Shown: positions 27,501 to 38,325, counted from the first letter of the stretch. The stretch is DNA of 64,000 bases from Sipunculus nudus (GCA_026874595.1 CM049309.1:19535576-19599575); one strand, 5' to 3'. The notes: generated by a model from the sequence alone, not told the origin. Made by a program: numbers and translations.

Positions 27501-30500
27501 AGTGCTGAAACTACCTCTAGAGATGCCCATGCAGTTACCTTCTATGGTCACATCACAGCCTACTCCCCTTTTGTCGGTTCTGTCTAACTTTTGGAGAGAG
27601 TTCTGTACCAGGAATGCACACATTATTCCCCTCCCATGGCCTGTGGATTGTTTTTCCTTTGGCTGTGGTTTGCTCCTGTGAAAAAGTGAATATGGCAGTT
27701 TACCACTCACAGGGAGTAGCTTCAGGGGTCAACCTGGCAACGACCTAATTTTCACTGTGTCGGGGAATTTCCAAGGGTAAAAGGATAAGCTACCTGCATT
27801 CCTGGTACACCTGTCACTACCAAAACTACTTTTCGGAGAGAAAAGGTAAGATTGATTTCATGGTGACAAGGTCTTGGTCAAGGACCTACTTTTTTTACAA
27901 GATTGTGGACGTATTTTAAGGCAAACTTTCATCCCAAACATTCTGTCTTCCATGTGGCGCACCTGCCAGTAGAGGAAGGTTCCTTATGATTTTGTGGTCA
28001 CTAGGTCAAAGTCACAGGGTCCATCCATTCACAAATTAGCTTATGGATGACAACTCCAGTTTAGGAAGACATTTGGGCTTCAGACTAATCACAGGACCCA
28101 TATTATGAAAAAACTCATAAACCTATCCCTTAAGACAAATTCAGTTGAGTGTCTAGAATCATATGTCCCTAGTTTAAAGAATATATTAATGCACTTTTCC
28201 TCAGTAGTGGATTGGTGTCATGGCCTAAAATCTTGCATGGCGTATCCATCTATGGATCTGTATTTGGTGAAAATTGCACTTGTATGAGGTGTTTAATTGG
28301 CATCACTGATGCCAAAATTTAGAGTAATGTCATGTCAGGAACATTCCATGCCTTACTTTACCCATGCCTCTATGATATGGCAGATACACGTAGTCCCTTG
28401 TCGACTACCCGAATTGTCGTCACCCAAGCTGTCCGTCCGTCCGTCCGTCCGGCGTCCGTTAACTTTTACCTTGTGAGCGGGATATCTTGATAAGGATTCA
28501 CCGTCAGAATTTTATTTCCTCGGTAAAGATGTATATCGACAAAATCTCGGTCAAGTTCGAAGATGGGTGACCTTGACCTATTTTTCTACATTTTAGAGCT
28601 GATTATAGAAAAACACTTAGATGCTAATTGTATCCGCCAAAACAAAGTTTTGCGGATACTATGTTTTTGACCGGGTTCCAACGCCGCCGCCGCCGCCGCG
28701 TTCGTTTCCGGAGAACTCCTCTGAGATTACTGGACAGATTTTTCCGAAACTTACACAAATTATCGGGTCACATGTGAACTGGTGCCTAACCAAGTGACCT
28801 TGACCTCTGACCTTTCGTCTCTGCCCAGCGTCCGTTTGTGCGTCTGTTTCCACACATAAACCCATATATCTCGGAAACCGTTTGACCGATCCAGAAAATT
28901 TTTTTACACAAATGTAGCCCTGGGAAAGCTTTATAACATACACAACAAAAGGTGGCGCCACCTGCAACCATGTTTGCACAGTGTCCATCTGTTCATCTGC
29001 CTGGGGTTAAAATCACTCATATCTCTGCAGTGATTTGACTAATTCACCTAAAATTTGGCATGCATATACATCCTAGATAGCTTTCTCGATTTTGTGACAG
29101 GTGGCGCCACCTACATTCACGTTAACGCTCCACACATAATCCCATATATCTCGGGAACCGTTTGACCGATCCGTAAAAAAATTTTACACAAATGTAGCCC
29201 TGGGATAGCTTTATAACATACACAACAAAAGGTGGCGCCACCTGCAACCATGTTTGCACAGTGTCCATCTGTTCATCTGCCTGGGGTTAAAATCACTCAT
29301 ATCTCTGCAGTGGTTTGACTAATTCACCTAAAATTCAGCATGCATATACATCCTAGATAGCTTTCTCGATTTTGTGACAGGTGGCGCCACCTACATTCAC
29401 GTTAACGCTCCACACATAATCCCATATATCTCCGGAACCGTTTGACCTATCGGAAAAAAATTTTACACAAATGTAGCCCTGGGATAGCTTAATTACATAC
29501 ACAACAAAAGGTGGCGCCACCTGCAACCATGTTTGCACAGTGTCCATTTGTTCATCTGCCTGGGGTTAAAATCACTCATATCTCTGCAGTGGTTTGACTA
29601 ATTCACCTAAAAATCAGCATGCATATACATCCTAGATAGCTTTCTTGATTTAATGACAGGTGGCGCCACCTACATTCACGTTAACACTCCACACATAAAT
29701 CCATATATCTCAGGAACCGTTTGACCGATCCGGAAAAATTTTATACACAAATGTAGCCCTGGAATAGCTTTATAACATACACAACAAAAGGTGGCGCCAC
29801 CTGCAACCATGTTTGCACAGTGTCCATTTGTTAATCTGCCTGGGGTTAAAATCACTCATATCTCTGCAGTGGTTTGACTAATTCACCTAAAATTCGGCAT
29901 GTGTATACATCCTAGATAGCTTTCTTGATTTTATGACAGGAGGCGCCACCTACAATCACGTTTATGCTGCAGACATCCAAGCTCATTTCTCGGGAACCGT
30001 TTGACCAATCAGGAAAAAAACTTTACACAAATGTAGCCCTTGGATAGCCTTATAACATGAACAAAAATGGTGGCGCCACCTGCAGCCATTTTTGCACAGC
30101 GTCCATCTGTTTGTCTGCTGTGGGATAAAATTACTCATATCTCTGCAGTGGTTTGACTTTTCCACATGAAATTTTGCATGTGTATATATCTTGGATAGTT
30201 TCTCGTTCAAATAACAGGTGGCGCCACCTACAATCATGTTTATGTGGCAGAGATCCATTCTAATATTTAACACATGTAACTCTATATCCCCTTGCCACTC
30301 AATCAATGCCTCACTTCACCCGTCCTCTGATTTTGGCGGATACACGTAGTCGCTTGTCTACTACCCGTATTCTAGTTACTCAGGAACCATTTGGTGGATT
30401 TTCACAAAACTTACTTTGGTTATTGGGACTGATAATCTGTACCTGCTACACAAGTTTGGTGGCGCCACCTACAATATCTGATTTTTAATGAATTTTTTTC

Positions 30501-33500
30501 GGATTTTTCAACTTTGGGCTTGTGAGCAGGATATCTCTAAAAGGATTCACCGTAGGAATTTTATTTTTTCGGTGAAGATGTATATTGACAAAATCTCGGT
30601 CAAGTTCGAAGATGGGTGACCTTGACCTATTTTTTTTACGTTTTAGAGCTGATTATAGAAAAAACATTTAGAAGCTTATTTCTCAGGAACCATTGGCTGG
30701 ATTTTCACAATACTTACTATGATCATAGGGAGTGATGGTCTGTAACTGCTGCACAAGTTTGGGGGCGCCACCTGCAATTTCTTATTTTTAATGAATTTTT
30801 CTTGGATTTTTCAACTTTGGCCTTGTGCGCGGGATATCTCTAAAAGGATTCACAATAGGAAAAAATTTTATTTCTTTGGTGAAGCTGTATAACGACAAAA
30901 TCTCGGTCAAGTTCAAAGATGGGTGACCTTGACATACTTTTCAAGGTCACAGAGCTGATAATAGAATAAAACTTAGAAGCTTATTTTTCAGGAAGCATTT
31001 GGTGGATATTGATGAATCATGGTACATGCCTCTCCATTTTAAATTTATAACTGAGACATGTACAGATATACATCCATGTGAGAACAGATATTTAGTACTT
31101 GTTACTGTTACCACCTCTAAACACTCTTCTTTTGGCTGAGGGCTTTTGTCAGCTTCTGCTGATATTCTAGTTAAGTATTATTCTGTACAGCATATTTCAC
31201 ATTAATATAGATGGTATATAAAGTAATTGATTAATAATCGATCATCGGTTGTTTTTAACACAGCGGACTATAAGTCAGGCAGACAGCTAGCTCCCTTTGC
31301 TCAGCTTAGCAAGGTTTTCCCTCTGCCTCCCCCCCCCTTCATGGACAGAATGCATAAAAATTTACATTGCCTTCTTCTTATTACCTTGGTAGAATGTTTT
31401 CAATGCCCTGTACTGTGTCTGTTCAGCTGAACACATTTTAATTTTATATGTTTGAGCTAACTGTGATTTTCCTATATATACAAAAAGTTTATAAATGATG
31501 TGTTTAAGTTGTAACTGGTTTTTGGTCTTTTCAGTTCTTCAGACAAAACAGTGAAGGTATGGGATGCAGGAAACAGGCAGTGTGTACACACGTTCTACGA
31601 ACATACAGACCAGGTGAGTGAGGGTCAGCACAATCCATATTGTTGTATTTACAGGCAAAGTACACCCAGGATTAAAAATCCAAATGTTTATTAACTACAG
31701 AACAGAGAAATGTAAATAAGACTTATACTTAGTTTGTGTGTGCTTCCATGTGGATGTTCAAAATGGTTCTGTCTGACACTCAAGGCATGTTCTCTACTTT
31801 CTTAACTCATCCTGCACATGGAGCCTCTTATGTTGCCTTATTTATCCAGCAGGATGATGAGGCAGAATGTTACAGGGCTTTCTTTCAAATTCACTGTGAG
31901 CCGTATTTAAACCTGGCACCAACATCTGTGCTGTATTAACCCATGAAAAATATATATCACAAACTTCAGCGGCTCTGAGTTTATGACTTTGTATGCATTT
32001 AAATAATGCTGAGGGAATGTTTAAAGGCAGTTCATATTTTTCAAATGATATTGCCACATACACTAGCCACAGGAGGTAAAATTTAATATAATGCTGTAAA
32101 TGGGGAATATCATACAGGGACATCTGATGATACTGATGCAATAATTGTATCCGCCAAAACAGAGTTTTGCGGATACTATGTTTTCAGCTGCACGCCGCCG
32201 CCACCGCCGCGTAGGTGTCCGGAGAACTCCTCCGTAACCGCTGGGTGGAATTTTACAAAACCCGGGATTATGTTCGGGTCACATGTGAACTGCTGCGCCC
32301 CGATTTTGTTTTGACCTCTGACCTTTCCTCTGCGCTCTGCGTCCATTTGTGCCTCTGTTTCCACACATAAACCCACATATCTCGGGAACCGTTTGACCGA
32401 TCAGGAAAATTTTTTTGCACAAATGTAGCCCTTGGAGAGCTTAATAACATACATGAAAAATGGTGGCGCCACCTGCAACTATGTTTGCACAGTGTCCATC
32501 TGTTCGTCTGCCTTGGGTTAAAATCACTCATATCTCTGCAGTGACTAGACTAATTCACCTGAAATTGGGCATGCGTAAACATCCTGGATAGCTTTTCTGA
32601 TTTTATGACAGGTGGCGCCACCTACATTCATGTTTATGCTGCAGACATCCAAGCTCATATCTCGGGAACCGTTTGACTGATCAGGAAAATTTTTTGCACA
32701 AATGTAGCCCTTGGAGAGCTTTATAGCATACACAAAAATGGTGGCGCCACCTGCAACCATGTTTGCACAGTGTCCATCTGTTTGTCTGCCTTGGGTTAAA
32801 ATCACTCATATCTCTGCAGTGACTTGACTAATTCACCTGAAATTCGGCATGCTTATACATCCTGGATAGCTTCTCTGATTTTATGACAGGTGGCGCCACC
32901 TACATTCACGTTTACGCTGCAGACATCCAAGCTCATATCTCGGGAACCTTTTGACCGATTGGGCCAAAATTTTGCATGTGTATAGATCTCACATAGCTCT
33001 TCATCATACGCAAAACTGGTGGCGCAACCTGCAGCCATTTTTGCACAGTTCCTGTCTGTTTGTCTGCCATGGATTAAAAATCACTCATATCTCGGCAGTG
33101 GTTTGACATATCTGCCTAAAATTTTGCAGGTTTATACATCCCCGACAGCTCTCTTGATTTTATGACAGGTGGCGCCACCTGCATTCTAGTTTATGCAGCA
33201 GACATCCAAGCTCATATCTTGGGAACCGTTTGTCCAATTGGGCCAAAGTTTTGCATGTGTATAGTTCTCACATAGCTCTTTATCATACGCAAAACTGGTG
33301 GTGTCACCTGCAACCATTTTTGCTCAGCGTTCATCTGTTTGTCTGCCACGGGCTAAAATCACTCATATAAATGTAGTGGTTTGGCTTATCTGCCTTAAAT
33401 TTTGCATATGTATACAACTTGGACGGCTTTCTGGATTTTGTGGTAGGGGGGCACCCTACATACACAATTTGGCTGTAGACATCCATGCTAATATGCAACA

Positions 33501-35095
33501 CTCTATTTCCCCTTGCCACTCAATCCATGCCTCACTTCACCCGTTCCACTCTGATTTAGGCGGATACACGTAGTCGCTTGTCGACTACCCGTATTCTAAT
33601 TGTTTTTGTATTGTGATGTATCTATGCACTAGTGGAATCTAACACCCTGTAAGGTGTATTCAAGTTCAGATTCAGACTCAATATTCTTTTTGTCCTTTGA
33701 AAGGTACTATTTCTCATAGAACCCTCTCAAAAACATTATTTCTGTCAACTGTAAGAATAAAATATATATCCCATTAACTAGCTAATCACAACACTGTGCA
33801 TCATATTTAGAAGCAATTGTTAATGTTGTAAGTCACTCTTCATGAGGTGATCACACATCTTTCATTTGTTGATACTGTGATAACTGCTGATACCAATACA
33901 TATCTGACTTGACTGAAGTTGTATATAGATGTATTGTTGCACCCAGTGATGTAGGATTTGAGTCTGGAATTTGACTCAAGGGTCCTGGACTCAGACTTGT
34001 ACCCAGACTTGGAAGGACTTGAGAAATCCGACATCTCAAGTCATCAGTCCATCTCAAGTCAGGTAGAACTGTGAAGACTTATATACAAATGCCAATTAAT
34101 AACAGAAAATTACAAGAAAAGACTATATATTTCAAGCCTTTAGCTCGGCATTTGGAGCTAAATGTAATGAAACATTCAAGGAAAATGTGTAAACTAATGA
34201 AAAAATAGACATAATACATCTAAAATTTCCATTTCAAATTTCTTTTAATTTGGAGATTTATACTTGACTTTGGACTTGGACTCTGGTTACAAATGACTCA
34301 GACTCAAAGAAGGTGGACTTGGACTTTAACCTGAAAGACTTGCTCTTGGACTCAGACTTGGTTTGCCTTGACTTAGACTTAGAAGAGGTGAACCGGCTTC
34401 TGTGGCTCAGGGGCAGAGCACAGGGCATAAAGCTGTGAGATTGTGAGTTTGAATCTGAGCTGAGGCGATGAGATTTTTCACGGTTGACCCTTACCCAGGA
34501 TGAGCGCTCTGCAGGCTTTTTGGAGAGACTTTGCCCAACAGTTGTGTTTCACTCACAAATGAGTGCGCCTTTCAGGGTTCCTCAGTGTGATGACCAAGCA
34601 GTGGGGATGACACACACCCAGGACCCATAGGAGTGATGCACTGTGCCAGGTTGATGCCAGAATTATGGCATGTAAGCCCCTGTCACATAGTCCGAAACCA
34701 GAATGGAATTCTGCAGATGTACAAACTTAGTTAAGCAAGCATTTAAAATGGAGGCAGTTACCTCCACATAAAAAATCTTAAAAAAAAAAGAGGTGAGCTT
34801 AATAACATCACTGGTGACATCCATAGAAATTTGACTGATGAAATGTAATTAACACAGGGATTCTTCTCATTAATTTGAACATATCCTTTCTTCTGTGAAC
34901 TCCTATCTTTTGCATATTTTTACCCATACATTTACTACAGTTTTGGTATCATGTGAGCTCTTACTAAAATGAAGTGAAATTAAGTGATTCATCTGTCTTT
35001 TACAGGTATGGTGTGCCAAGTACAATGGTCCAGGAACAAAGATTGTATCAGTATCTGATGATAGGAACATTCACATCTATGACTGCCCAATATGA
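18454..35095 (+). CDS. WDR61: WDR61 / SKIC8 (SKI8) WD40 protein, nine exons (short first exon unresolved)
   Basis: This is the WD40 adaptor shared by the cytoplasmic SKI complex (3'-5' mRNA decay with the exosome) and the nuclear PAF1 transcription-elongation complex. Exons: 18454-18587, 19679-19764, 21452-21538, 22245-22393, 23278-23371, 25054-25147, 25608-25700, 31535-31613 and 35006-35095. All junctions are GT..AG and all phases agree, giving about 301 residues against about 305 in vertebrates. Seven blades can be read, closing in turn with VKIWRW, IRIWDL, VNLFSV, INIFDS, IKIYDV, VKVWDA and IHIYDCPI, followed by TGA. Near-identical family blocks include [37 protein letters not shown] and VTASDD. 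A stop lies directly upstream in frame at 18451, so an N-terminal exon of a few codons must lie further left. Introns carry many mobile elements, but no coding exon is broken. Family assignment is very secure. Confidence 0.96.
19136..19610. repeat. ~460-bp dispersed repeat, copy in WDR61 intron 2
   Basis: One of three similar blocks (also about 24340-24895 and 35780-36230). All share ATTAACTTT, a GATAACTTACCAG-like segment, GATGGATTTTCATGAAACTC, AGGTCAGAGGTCA and a GGGCATATTATGCAT-like end. Confidence 0.65.
19679..19764 (+). CDS. WDR61: WDR61 exon 3 (end of blade 1, start of blade 2)
   Basis: Starts after ACAG, completing W and reading [20 protein letters not shown], then VDVNQQGS. The donor I prefer is GTATCC at 19765, because it joins in phase to exon 4 and gives GSLAASSSLD. 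The donor is weak, and GTGTAT two bases earlier is an alternative. Confidence 0.88.
19836..21304. mobile_element. hAT-type nonautonomous element in WDR61 intron 3, 1,469 bp
   Basis: The inverted ends CAGGGTTGGGGCCAGGTAC are flanked by the exact 8-bp duplication GTGTCACC (19828-19835 and 21305-21312), the hAT signature. Subterminal GGTACA hexamer arrays lie at both sides (19868-19950; 21170-21290). An extra internal right end (GGCCCCAACCCTG at about 20882) and a duplicated ~300-bp interior (20590-20840 and 20905-21130) indicate a rearranged or composite copy. It has no coding capacity. Confidence 0.9.
21452..21538 (+). CDS. WDR61: WDR61 exon 4 (blade 2)
   Basis: Reads [18 protein letters not shown] then [10 protein letters not shown], ending phase 1 at donor GTCAGT. 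The acceptor is CCCCAG. It lies only 140 bp after the end of an intronic hAT-type insertion. Confidence 0.95.
22057..22244 (+). repeat. Tandem decoy copies of the WDR61 exon 5 acceptor and 5' end
   Basis: Units of 62-63 bp repeat the polypyrimidine tract, the AG and the exon start. The TGGAT exon starts lie at 22120, 22183 and, as the real exon, at 22245; a more worn unit precedes them at about 22057. The copies encode [13 protein letters not shown] and [13 protein letters not shown]-like peptides and then run into non-coding sequence or stops. The acceptor at 22118 (TTTCCAG) looks usable; the one at 22182 reads CGAG and is weaker. Confidence 0.88.
22245..22393 (+). CDS. WDR61: WDR61 exon 5 (blade 3, start of blade 4)
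   Basis: Reads [35 protein letters not shown] and [15 protein letters not shown], with donor GTAAGT. Its first ~45 bases and its acceptor are repeated two to three times just upstream (see 22057-22244). Only this last copy continues into a full WD blade. Confidence 0.96.
23278..23371 (+). CDS. WDR61: WDR61 exon 6 (blade 4)
   Basis: Reads [20 protein letters not shown] then [11 protein letters not shown], ending phase 1 at donor GTAAGT. The acceptor is TTTGTAG. Confidence 0.96.
23430..23690. repeat. Intronic minisatellite (~38-40 bp unit)
   Basis: About seven imperfect copies of a unit containing GGACAGAAGTTGTGTGTAAA and GACACCAA lie in WDR61 intron 6, about 60 bp after the donor. Confidence 0.8.
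24340..24895. repeat. ~460-bp dispersed repeat, copy in WDR61 intron 6
   Basis: Second copy of the family at 19136, with internal repetition of GATGGATTTTCATGAAACTC and an AGGTCAGAGGTCATGACTC segment. Confidence 0.62.
25054..25147 (+). CDS. WDR61: WDR61 exon 7 (blade 5)
   Basis: Reads [20 protein letters not shown] then [12 protein letters not shown]. The acceptor is CTTTCAG and the donor is GTAAGT at 25148. Confidence 0.96.
25168..25205 (+). mobile_element. SINE head fragment
   Basis: ACCAGCTTCTGTGGCTCAGG and GGTAGAGCC match the first ~38 bases of the SINE at 34392. The B box and tail are missing. Confidence 0.6.
25608..25700 (+). CDS. WDR61: WDR61 exon 8 (blade 6)
   Basis: Reads [20 protein letters not shown] then [10 protein letters not shown], ending phase 2 at donor GTAAGA. 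The next intron is 5.8 kb and crowded with mobile DNA. Confidence 0.96.
25893..26830 (+). repeat. Dispersed repeat in WDR61 intron 8
   Basis: Begins with the hairpin CAGCTGAGTTAAAGTCAACT. It continues through ACAAATCATAACAGCTGGAC and palindrome remnants (GGAGGCGCCACC, 26230) to a GGTCAAAAATCAAGGT-type core. It is the inverse of material at 1.9-3.7 kb. Confidence 0.65.
26879..27805. mobile_element. TA-flanked foldback-like element in WDR61 intron 8, 927 bp
   Basis: CCAGGAATGC at 26879 pairs with GCATTCCTGG ending at 27805, each bordered by TA. The inverse match extends about 75 bp (ATCCTTTTACCC, GACACAGTGAAAATTAGG). The TA flanks suggest Tc1/mariner-like target choice, without proof. It contains a G-rich tract at 27363-27390 and no credible gene. 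Confidence 0.75.
28628..30375. mobile_element. Helitron-like element with 281-bp tandem core, copy 1
   Basis: Starts TTGTATCCGCC directly after A, with a 5' hairpin (CAAAAC..GTTTTG inside GTATCCGC..GCGGATAC). It ends with hairpin GTAGTCGCTTGTCTACTAC, CCCGTATT and CTAG before T. Insertion between A and T, a 3' hairpin and a CTRR end are Helitron features; the TT rather than TC start and the subterminal inverse TATCCGCC/GGCGGATA fit Helitron2-like relatives. The core repeats every ~281 bp, with two GGTGGCGCCACC-type palindromes per unit. The flanking sequence at 28380-28627 and from 30376 belongs to an older related repeat that this copy interrupts. Confidence 0.75.
30376..31010. repeat. Older repeat interrupted by Helitron-like copy 1 (right part)
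   Basis: Two ~300-bp units share TCTCAGGAACCATT..GGTGGATTTTCACA, CTCGGTCAAGTTC, GATGGGTGACCTTGAC and a GGTGGCGCCACC-type site (30460, 30770). The left remainder is 28380-28627, which shares GAGCTGATTATAGAAAAA. Confidence 0.7.
31535..31613 (+). CDS. WDR61: WDR61 exon 9 (end of blade 6, start of blade 7)
   Basis: Reads [20 protein letters not shown] then YEHTDQ. The acceptor is CTTTTCAG and the donor is GTGAGT. Confidence 0.95.
32145..33599. mobile_element. Helitron-like element with ~280-bp tandem core, copy 2
   Basis: Same family as at 28628: A before TTGTATCCGCC, the same 5' hairpin, palindrome-bearing units of ~280 bp (32463, 32742, 33018, 33298), a 3' hairpin GTAGTCGCTTGTCGACTAC, then CTAA before T. 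Sits in the same WDR61 intron set, between exons 9 and 10. No coding sequence. Confidence 0.75.
33943..34386. repeat. GACTTGGACTC-rich low-complexity repeat
   Basis: Both ends are dense in GACTC/GACTT (TTTGAGTCTGG, CTGGACTCAGACTTG; GACTTGGACTCTGG, CTCTTGGACTCAGACTTGG). A related fragment lies at 24205-24310. Probably a MITE-like family. Confidence 0.55.
34392..34787 (+). mobile_element. tRNA-derived SINE in WDR61 intron 9
   Basis: The head has an A box (GGCTCAGGGGCAGAGC) and a B box (GAGTTTGAATC) of an RNA polymerase III promoter. The body ends in A-rich sequence. It is flanked by the duplication AAGAGGTGA (34383-34391 and 34788-34796), so the insertion is intact and probably fairly recent. 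Confidence 0.85.
35006..35095 (+). CDS. WDR61: WDR61 terminal exon (blade 7)
   Basis: Reads [20 protein letters not shown] then NIHIYDCPI and TGA. The family ends at this same C-terminal motif, so the stop is genuine. Confidence 0.96.
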   Translation, partial: VWCAKYNGPGTKIVSVSDDRNIHIYDCPI

Positions 35096-35380
35096 GGGGG
35101 CACCATGCCAGTGCTGACATCTATAGTGGATCTTATGAACTTTACTTTGGTATACTTATGCAGTTACAAAAAGATGCTGTTACAAAAAGTTGCAGGAAAA
35201 AGTATTTCCTTCAGCCAGTTAATTTTAAAACCATATTACAATACCTTAATATTAAAACTGTAATATATTACAATAGGCATATCAACCTTGTTGTATGAGG
35301 CAAAGATGAAAAGTGCTGAGGTTCAAAGTTAGTATTACCATGGTGTAATTCATGCTACACAGGTATGGTCAACATTATTT

Positions 35381-35400
35381 AATAAAATTATATAATAAAC
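35381..35400 (+). terminator. WDR61 poly(A) signals
   Basis: AATAAA at 35381, with a second overlapping AT-rich AATAAA-like signal at 35394-35400, lies 286 bases after the stop codon. This implies a ~300-base 3' UTR. Confidence 0.65.
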
Positions 35401-35779
35401 CTCAACGGAAAATATTGTGGACCCTTTAGATAAACATAATCTGTCAAAAAAAACATCACTTTTTCATCCTCTCTGTATGTATTCATCAGAACCTGGGTAG
35501 TATATCTAGTTCTCATTTACTCCCCATTCCTATGCTTTTTTCCCTATAATGGCACTTTTTGTGTTTCCACTACACTTTAGAGAGGATATCTTTGTAGTTA
35601 ATAACTGAAAAATAATGAAGATTATAAATCTTTATGTCAAATAAGTTGGTGAAGATAGGTCATAAGATTTAATACAGTATTATTTTAAGTAAAAGACTGG
35701 TGGAATATAACATTTTTATTTATATCAGTATAACTGATCAACTTTTTATTATATGCCTACCTGTGATGGTATATATTAT

Positions 35780-36230
35780 GGTATACCCATGGCCCATCTG
35801 TCTGTCCGTTAACTTTAGTGTCACTGTGATAAATTACCAGATCTTCAGTGGATTTTCACGAAACTCACCATAGCTACTTACCAATAGATAATCTAGTTCG
35901 ATTATAGGCTAAATCCACACATATTTAATAAGGTCGGAGGTCACAAGGTTACTTTTTGGTGTCGCCACGATAACTTATCAGGAATATGATGGATTATGAT
36001 GAAACTTAACAGAAACATCCAGCAATATAATATCTTGCCTAAGTTCGAATCCTGGCAGTATACATGCATATTTAATGAGGTAAGAGGTCACCAGACTTTG
36101 GTGGGGCTGTCATGACTCACCAAAAGAGAATTTTATTCTCAGCAAATTTCATGCATATTTAATGAGTTCAGAGGTCACAAGACATAAGATGGGCATATTA
36201 TGCATGTTTGTGGTGCTCTTGTTTCAGTGT
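35780..36230. repeat. ~460-bp dispersed repeat, copy downstream of WDR61
   Basis: Third copy of the family at 19136. It starts near CCATGGCCCATCTGTCTGTC and ends near GGGCATATTATGCATG, about 400 bp after the WDR61 poly(A) signal. Confidence 0.65.
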
Positions 36231-37972
36231 GTCTTGAGTGTATTAAAAGTACCAGGATTTCTTTTTCAAGTATAAATGCCTATGAATAGGATGTATGCTT
36301 GTGGTAAGGGGTTTGATTTCATTACAGTCAGAGCCTCTTTAACAAAATGTGCAGCCTAAACAGGGCCTCAGCAAATTGCTTCAGTGTCGTAACAACAGGT
36401 TACAACTTTTGGATTATTCCAAACTTGGGCATATAGAACCTGTAATTCAGTAAGCTCAGTCATAGCATATCATTCTTGTCATATGGTTATCCTAATTCAG
36501 TAGATAGTTCCAGCTACAGGTTATGAACCTGAACTTAAAAAGCATTAATTTTACCTGTCTGAGTGCTTTATGGATGCATACAAACCTTGTGATGAAATAA
36601 GACTTTCAGTGAAGCTGTCGTATCATGAGCTAACATGGGGTTGTTTTGCTTCTTCTTCTGTCCAAGAATGATGTTGGGGAATTAGTGATGCGCATTTACC
36701 AAAGTATTAATACTATACCGAACAAATGAGATTCAAATAGTGCTTCCTAGGTCAATGTGAAAGAAGAACATGTTCACTGAAGTTGCACCCCAGGAACATG
36801 CATTTGTTTGTTGAAGATGGCAAAGTTTGTATATAAATAAAGATATTGGTTAAAAAGGAAGTTGTTAGTAATTTTTTTCTTAGCTTGTGCATACTCACAA
36901 ATTTATGATATTGTTTGTCCTTACAAGAAAACTTACAGTATACAACAGGTTGATATGGTCTGACCCGTTTACATCGGTGACTAGTCCTGGTATAGTTGTC
37001 CCTTACCAGTGATAGAAAAGTGGTTCAAGACTACATGCATTCCTCCACCTGGTTTGTGTTAATCTAAAAATATATACATGTATATGCATGCCCAGAAGAA
37101 TGTGTCATGTTTCACCAACTCTCCGGGCTAGATCTAGGCTGCCCTGAAATACCAATGAATGACTTTTGCCCTGGAATGGGACAAACACATTTCTCTAACT
37201 CACAGTTAATATTAATAATTTTGATGAGAACACTGGGATCCAAGTTGCATCACAAATTCTGTGTCAAACCATCAGCAAAATAACATTGAAATCTGTTCAT
37301 AACTTTAAGTGAAGTTGCAAGCAGACATATATCCAAGTAACCAACCAACCAACAAAGCTTGATAAAATGGAGATTTTTATGATAAGAGATTGCAAATTTG
37401 TTTTACTGGATGCATTCCTGAAGGTTGTCAAATTTCACCATCCCAATATTAGCCAAGCAGGTTATTTGCATCTCCATCAAAGATGATGAAGCTAAGTGCA
37501 AGGCCAGATCAAATGTTTAAATTTTTTACATATAATTTTTTGAAAATGCCATGATTATAATGTTAAATGACTTTATTTGGATGATTTAAAAAAATATGTA
37601 ACAAACTAAAATTTCTTCAGTCTGTGGTATTAATTTGAAAGTTGTACCTTTTTTATGGTGTCCATTTATATGAGTGCATTTGATAATTGTTCCCATGTTC
37701 TTATTGATCAATCTAATAAATTATACCAGCCTCATTGTTAACTGCTATATAAAAACATTACACCTGTTAAACTGATATATCACCAAAAGGGTCCTTTTGT
37801 TCAAGTAAAAAGTGGATCTGAACTTAATTTGGGGGTTCTCCCCCCCCCCCCCCCCCAAATGTAAGAAAAGGGCAGAAAAAATCCGTTTTCACACAAGCAC
37901 ACACTGTGATATATAAGTCCTGCTTGATACAGGCATCAAGAGCCAACGCGACCTCTTTTCACATAGTTCGAT
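36231..37972. other. Intergenic DNA between WDR61 and SWAP70/DEF6
   Basis: No exon recognised. There is an AATAAA at 36836 and a C-rich tract at 37841-37856. Probably spacer. Confidence 0.5.
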
Positions 37973-38097
37973 CATAACTGGATATTTGCAGTCTCCGGGC
38001 TTTGAAAAAAGGGGCGTGGCAGTCCCCCACGGGTTGTTGATGGAAAGGGTGTTTGCCACGCCCCCTTTTTATTTACATCCAGTTATGGACTCTCTTA
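37973..38097. repeat. 125-bp palindrome with paired GGGGCGTGGC boxes upstream of SWAP70/DEF6
   Basis: CATAACTGGATAT at 37973 is answered by its imperfect inverse ending at 38097. Inside, GGGGCGTGGCA at 38011 is answered exactly by TGCCACGCCCC at 38054. The boxes match GC/CACCC-type (Sp/KLF) sites. The structure could be a small MITE that landed 230 bp upstream of the coding start, or a genuine promoter element. Confidence 0.6.
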
Positions 38098-38325
38098 CCC
38101 CAGAAATGAACAGTGTTTTGTTCATAATGCACAAATAGTTCCTGTTTTGACTTGGCTGGACAGATTGTATAGATAAAGCATCGGTGCAAAGTTGATATAT
38201 ATATATTCAAGCGCACCTGCACGGAAAGTGGGGCGGTGTTGCTAAGAGCTATATTTAACTTTGAGGATTCCCTGGGGATTCCATGAGTGAACTGGTCATG
38301 TGACACACTTAGACTCGAATCGAAG

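Noticed and set aside
27330-27710. Minus-strand 126-codon frame as a gene
   Set aside because: It lies inside an inverted-repeat transposon, and its proline run comes from the G-rich tract.
28659-33038. Many minus-strand frames with GGATC/CRWRHHF-like peptides
   Set aside because: They are repeated translations of the Helitron-like tandem core, not proteins.
34392-34470. Functional tRNA gene
   Set aside because: A and B boxes are present, but there is no cloverleaf, and it is followed by a SINE body, A tail and target duplication.
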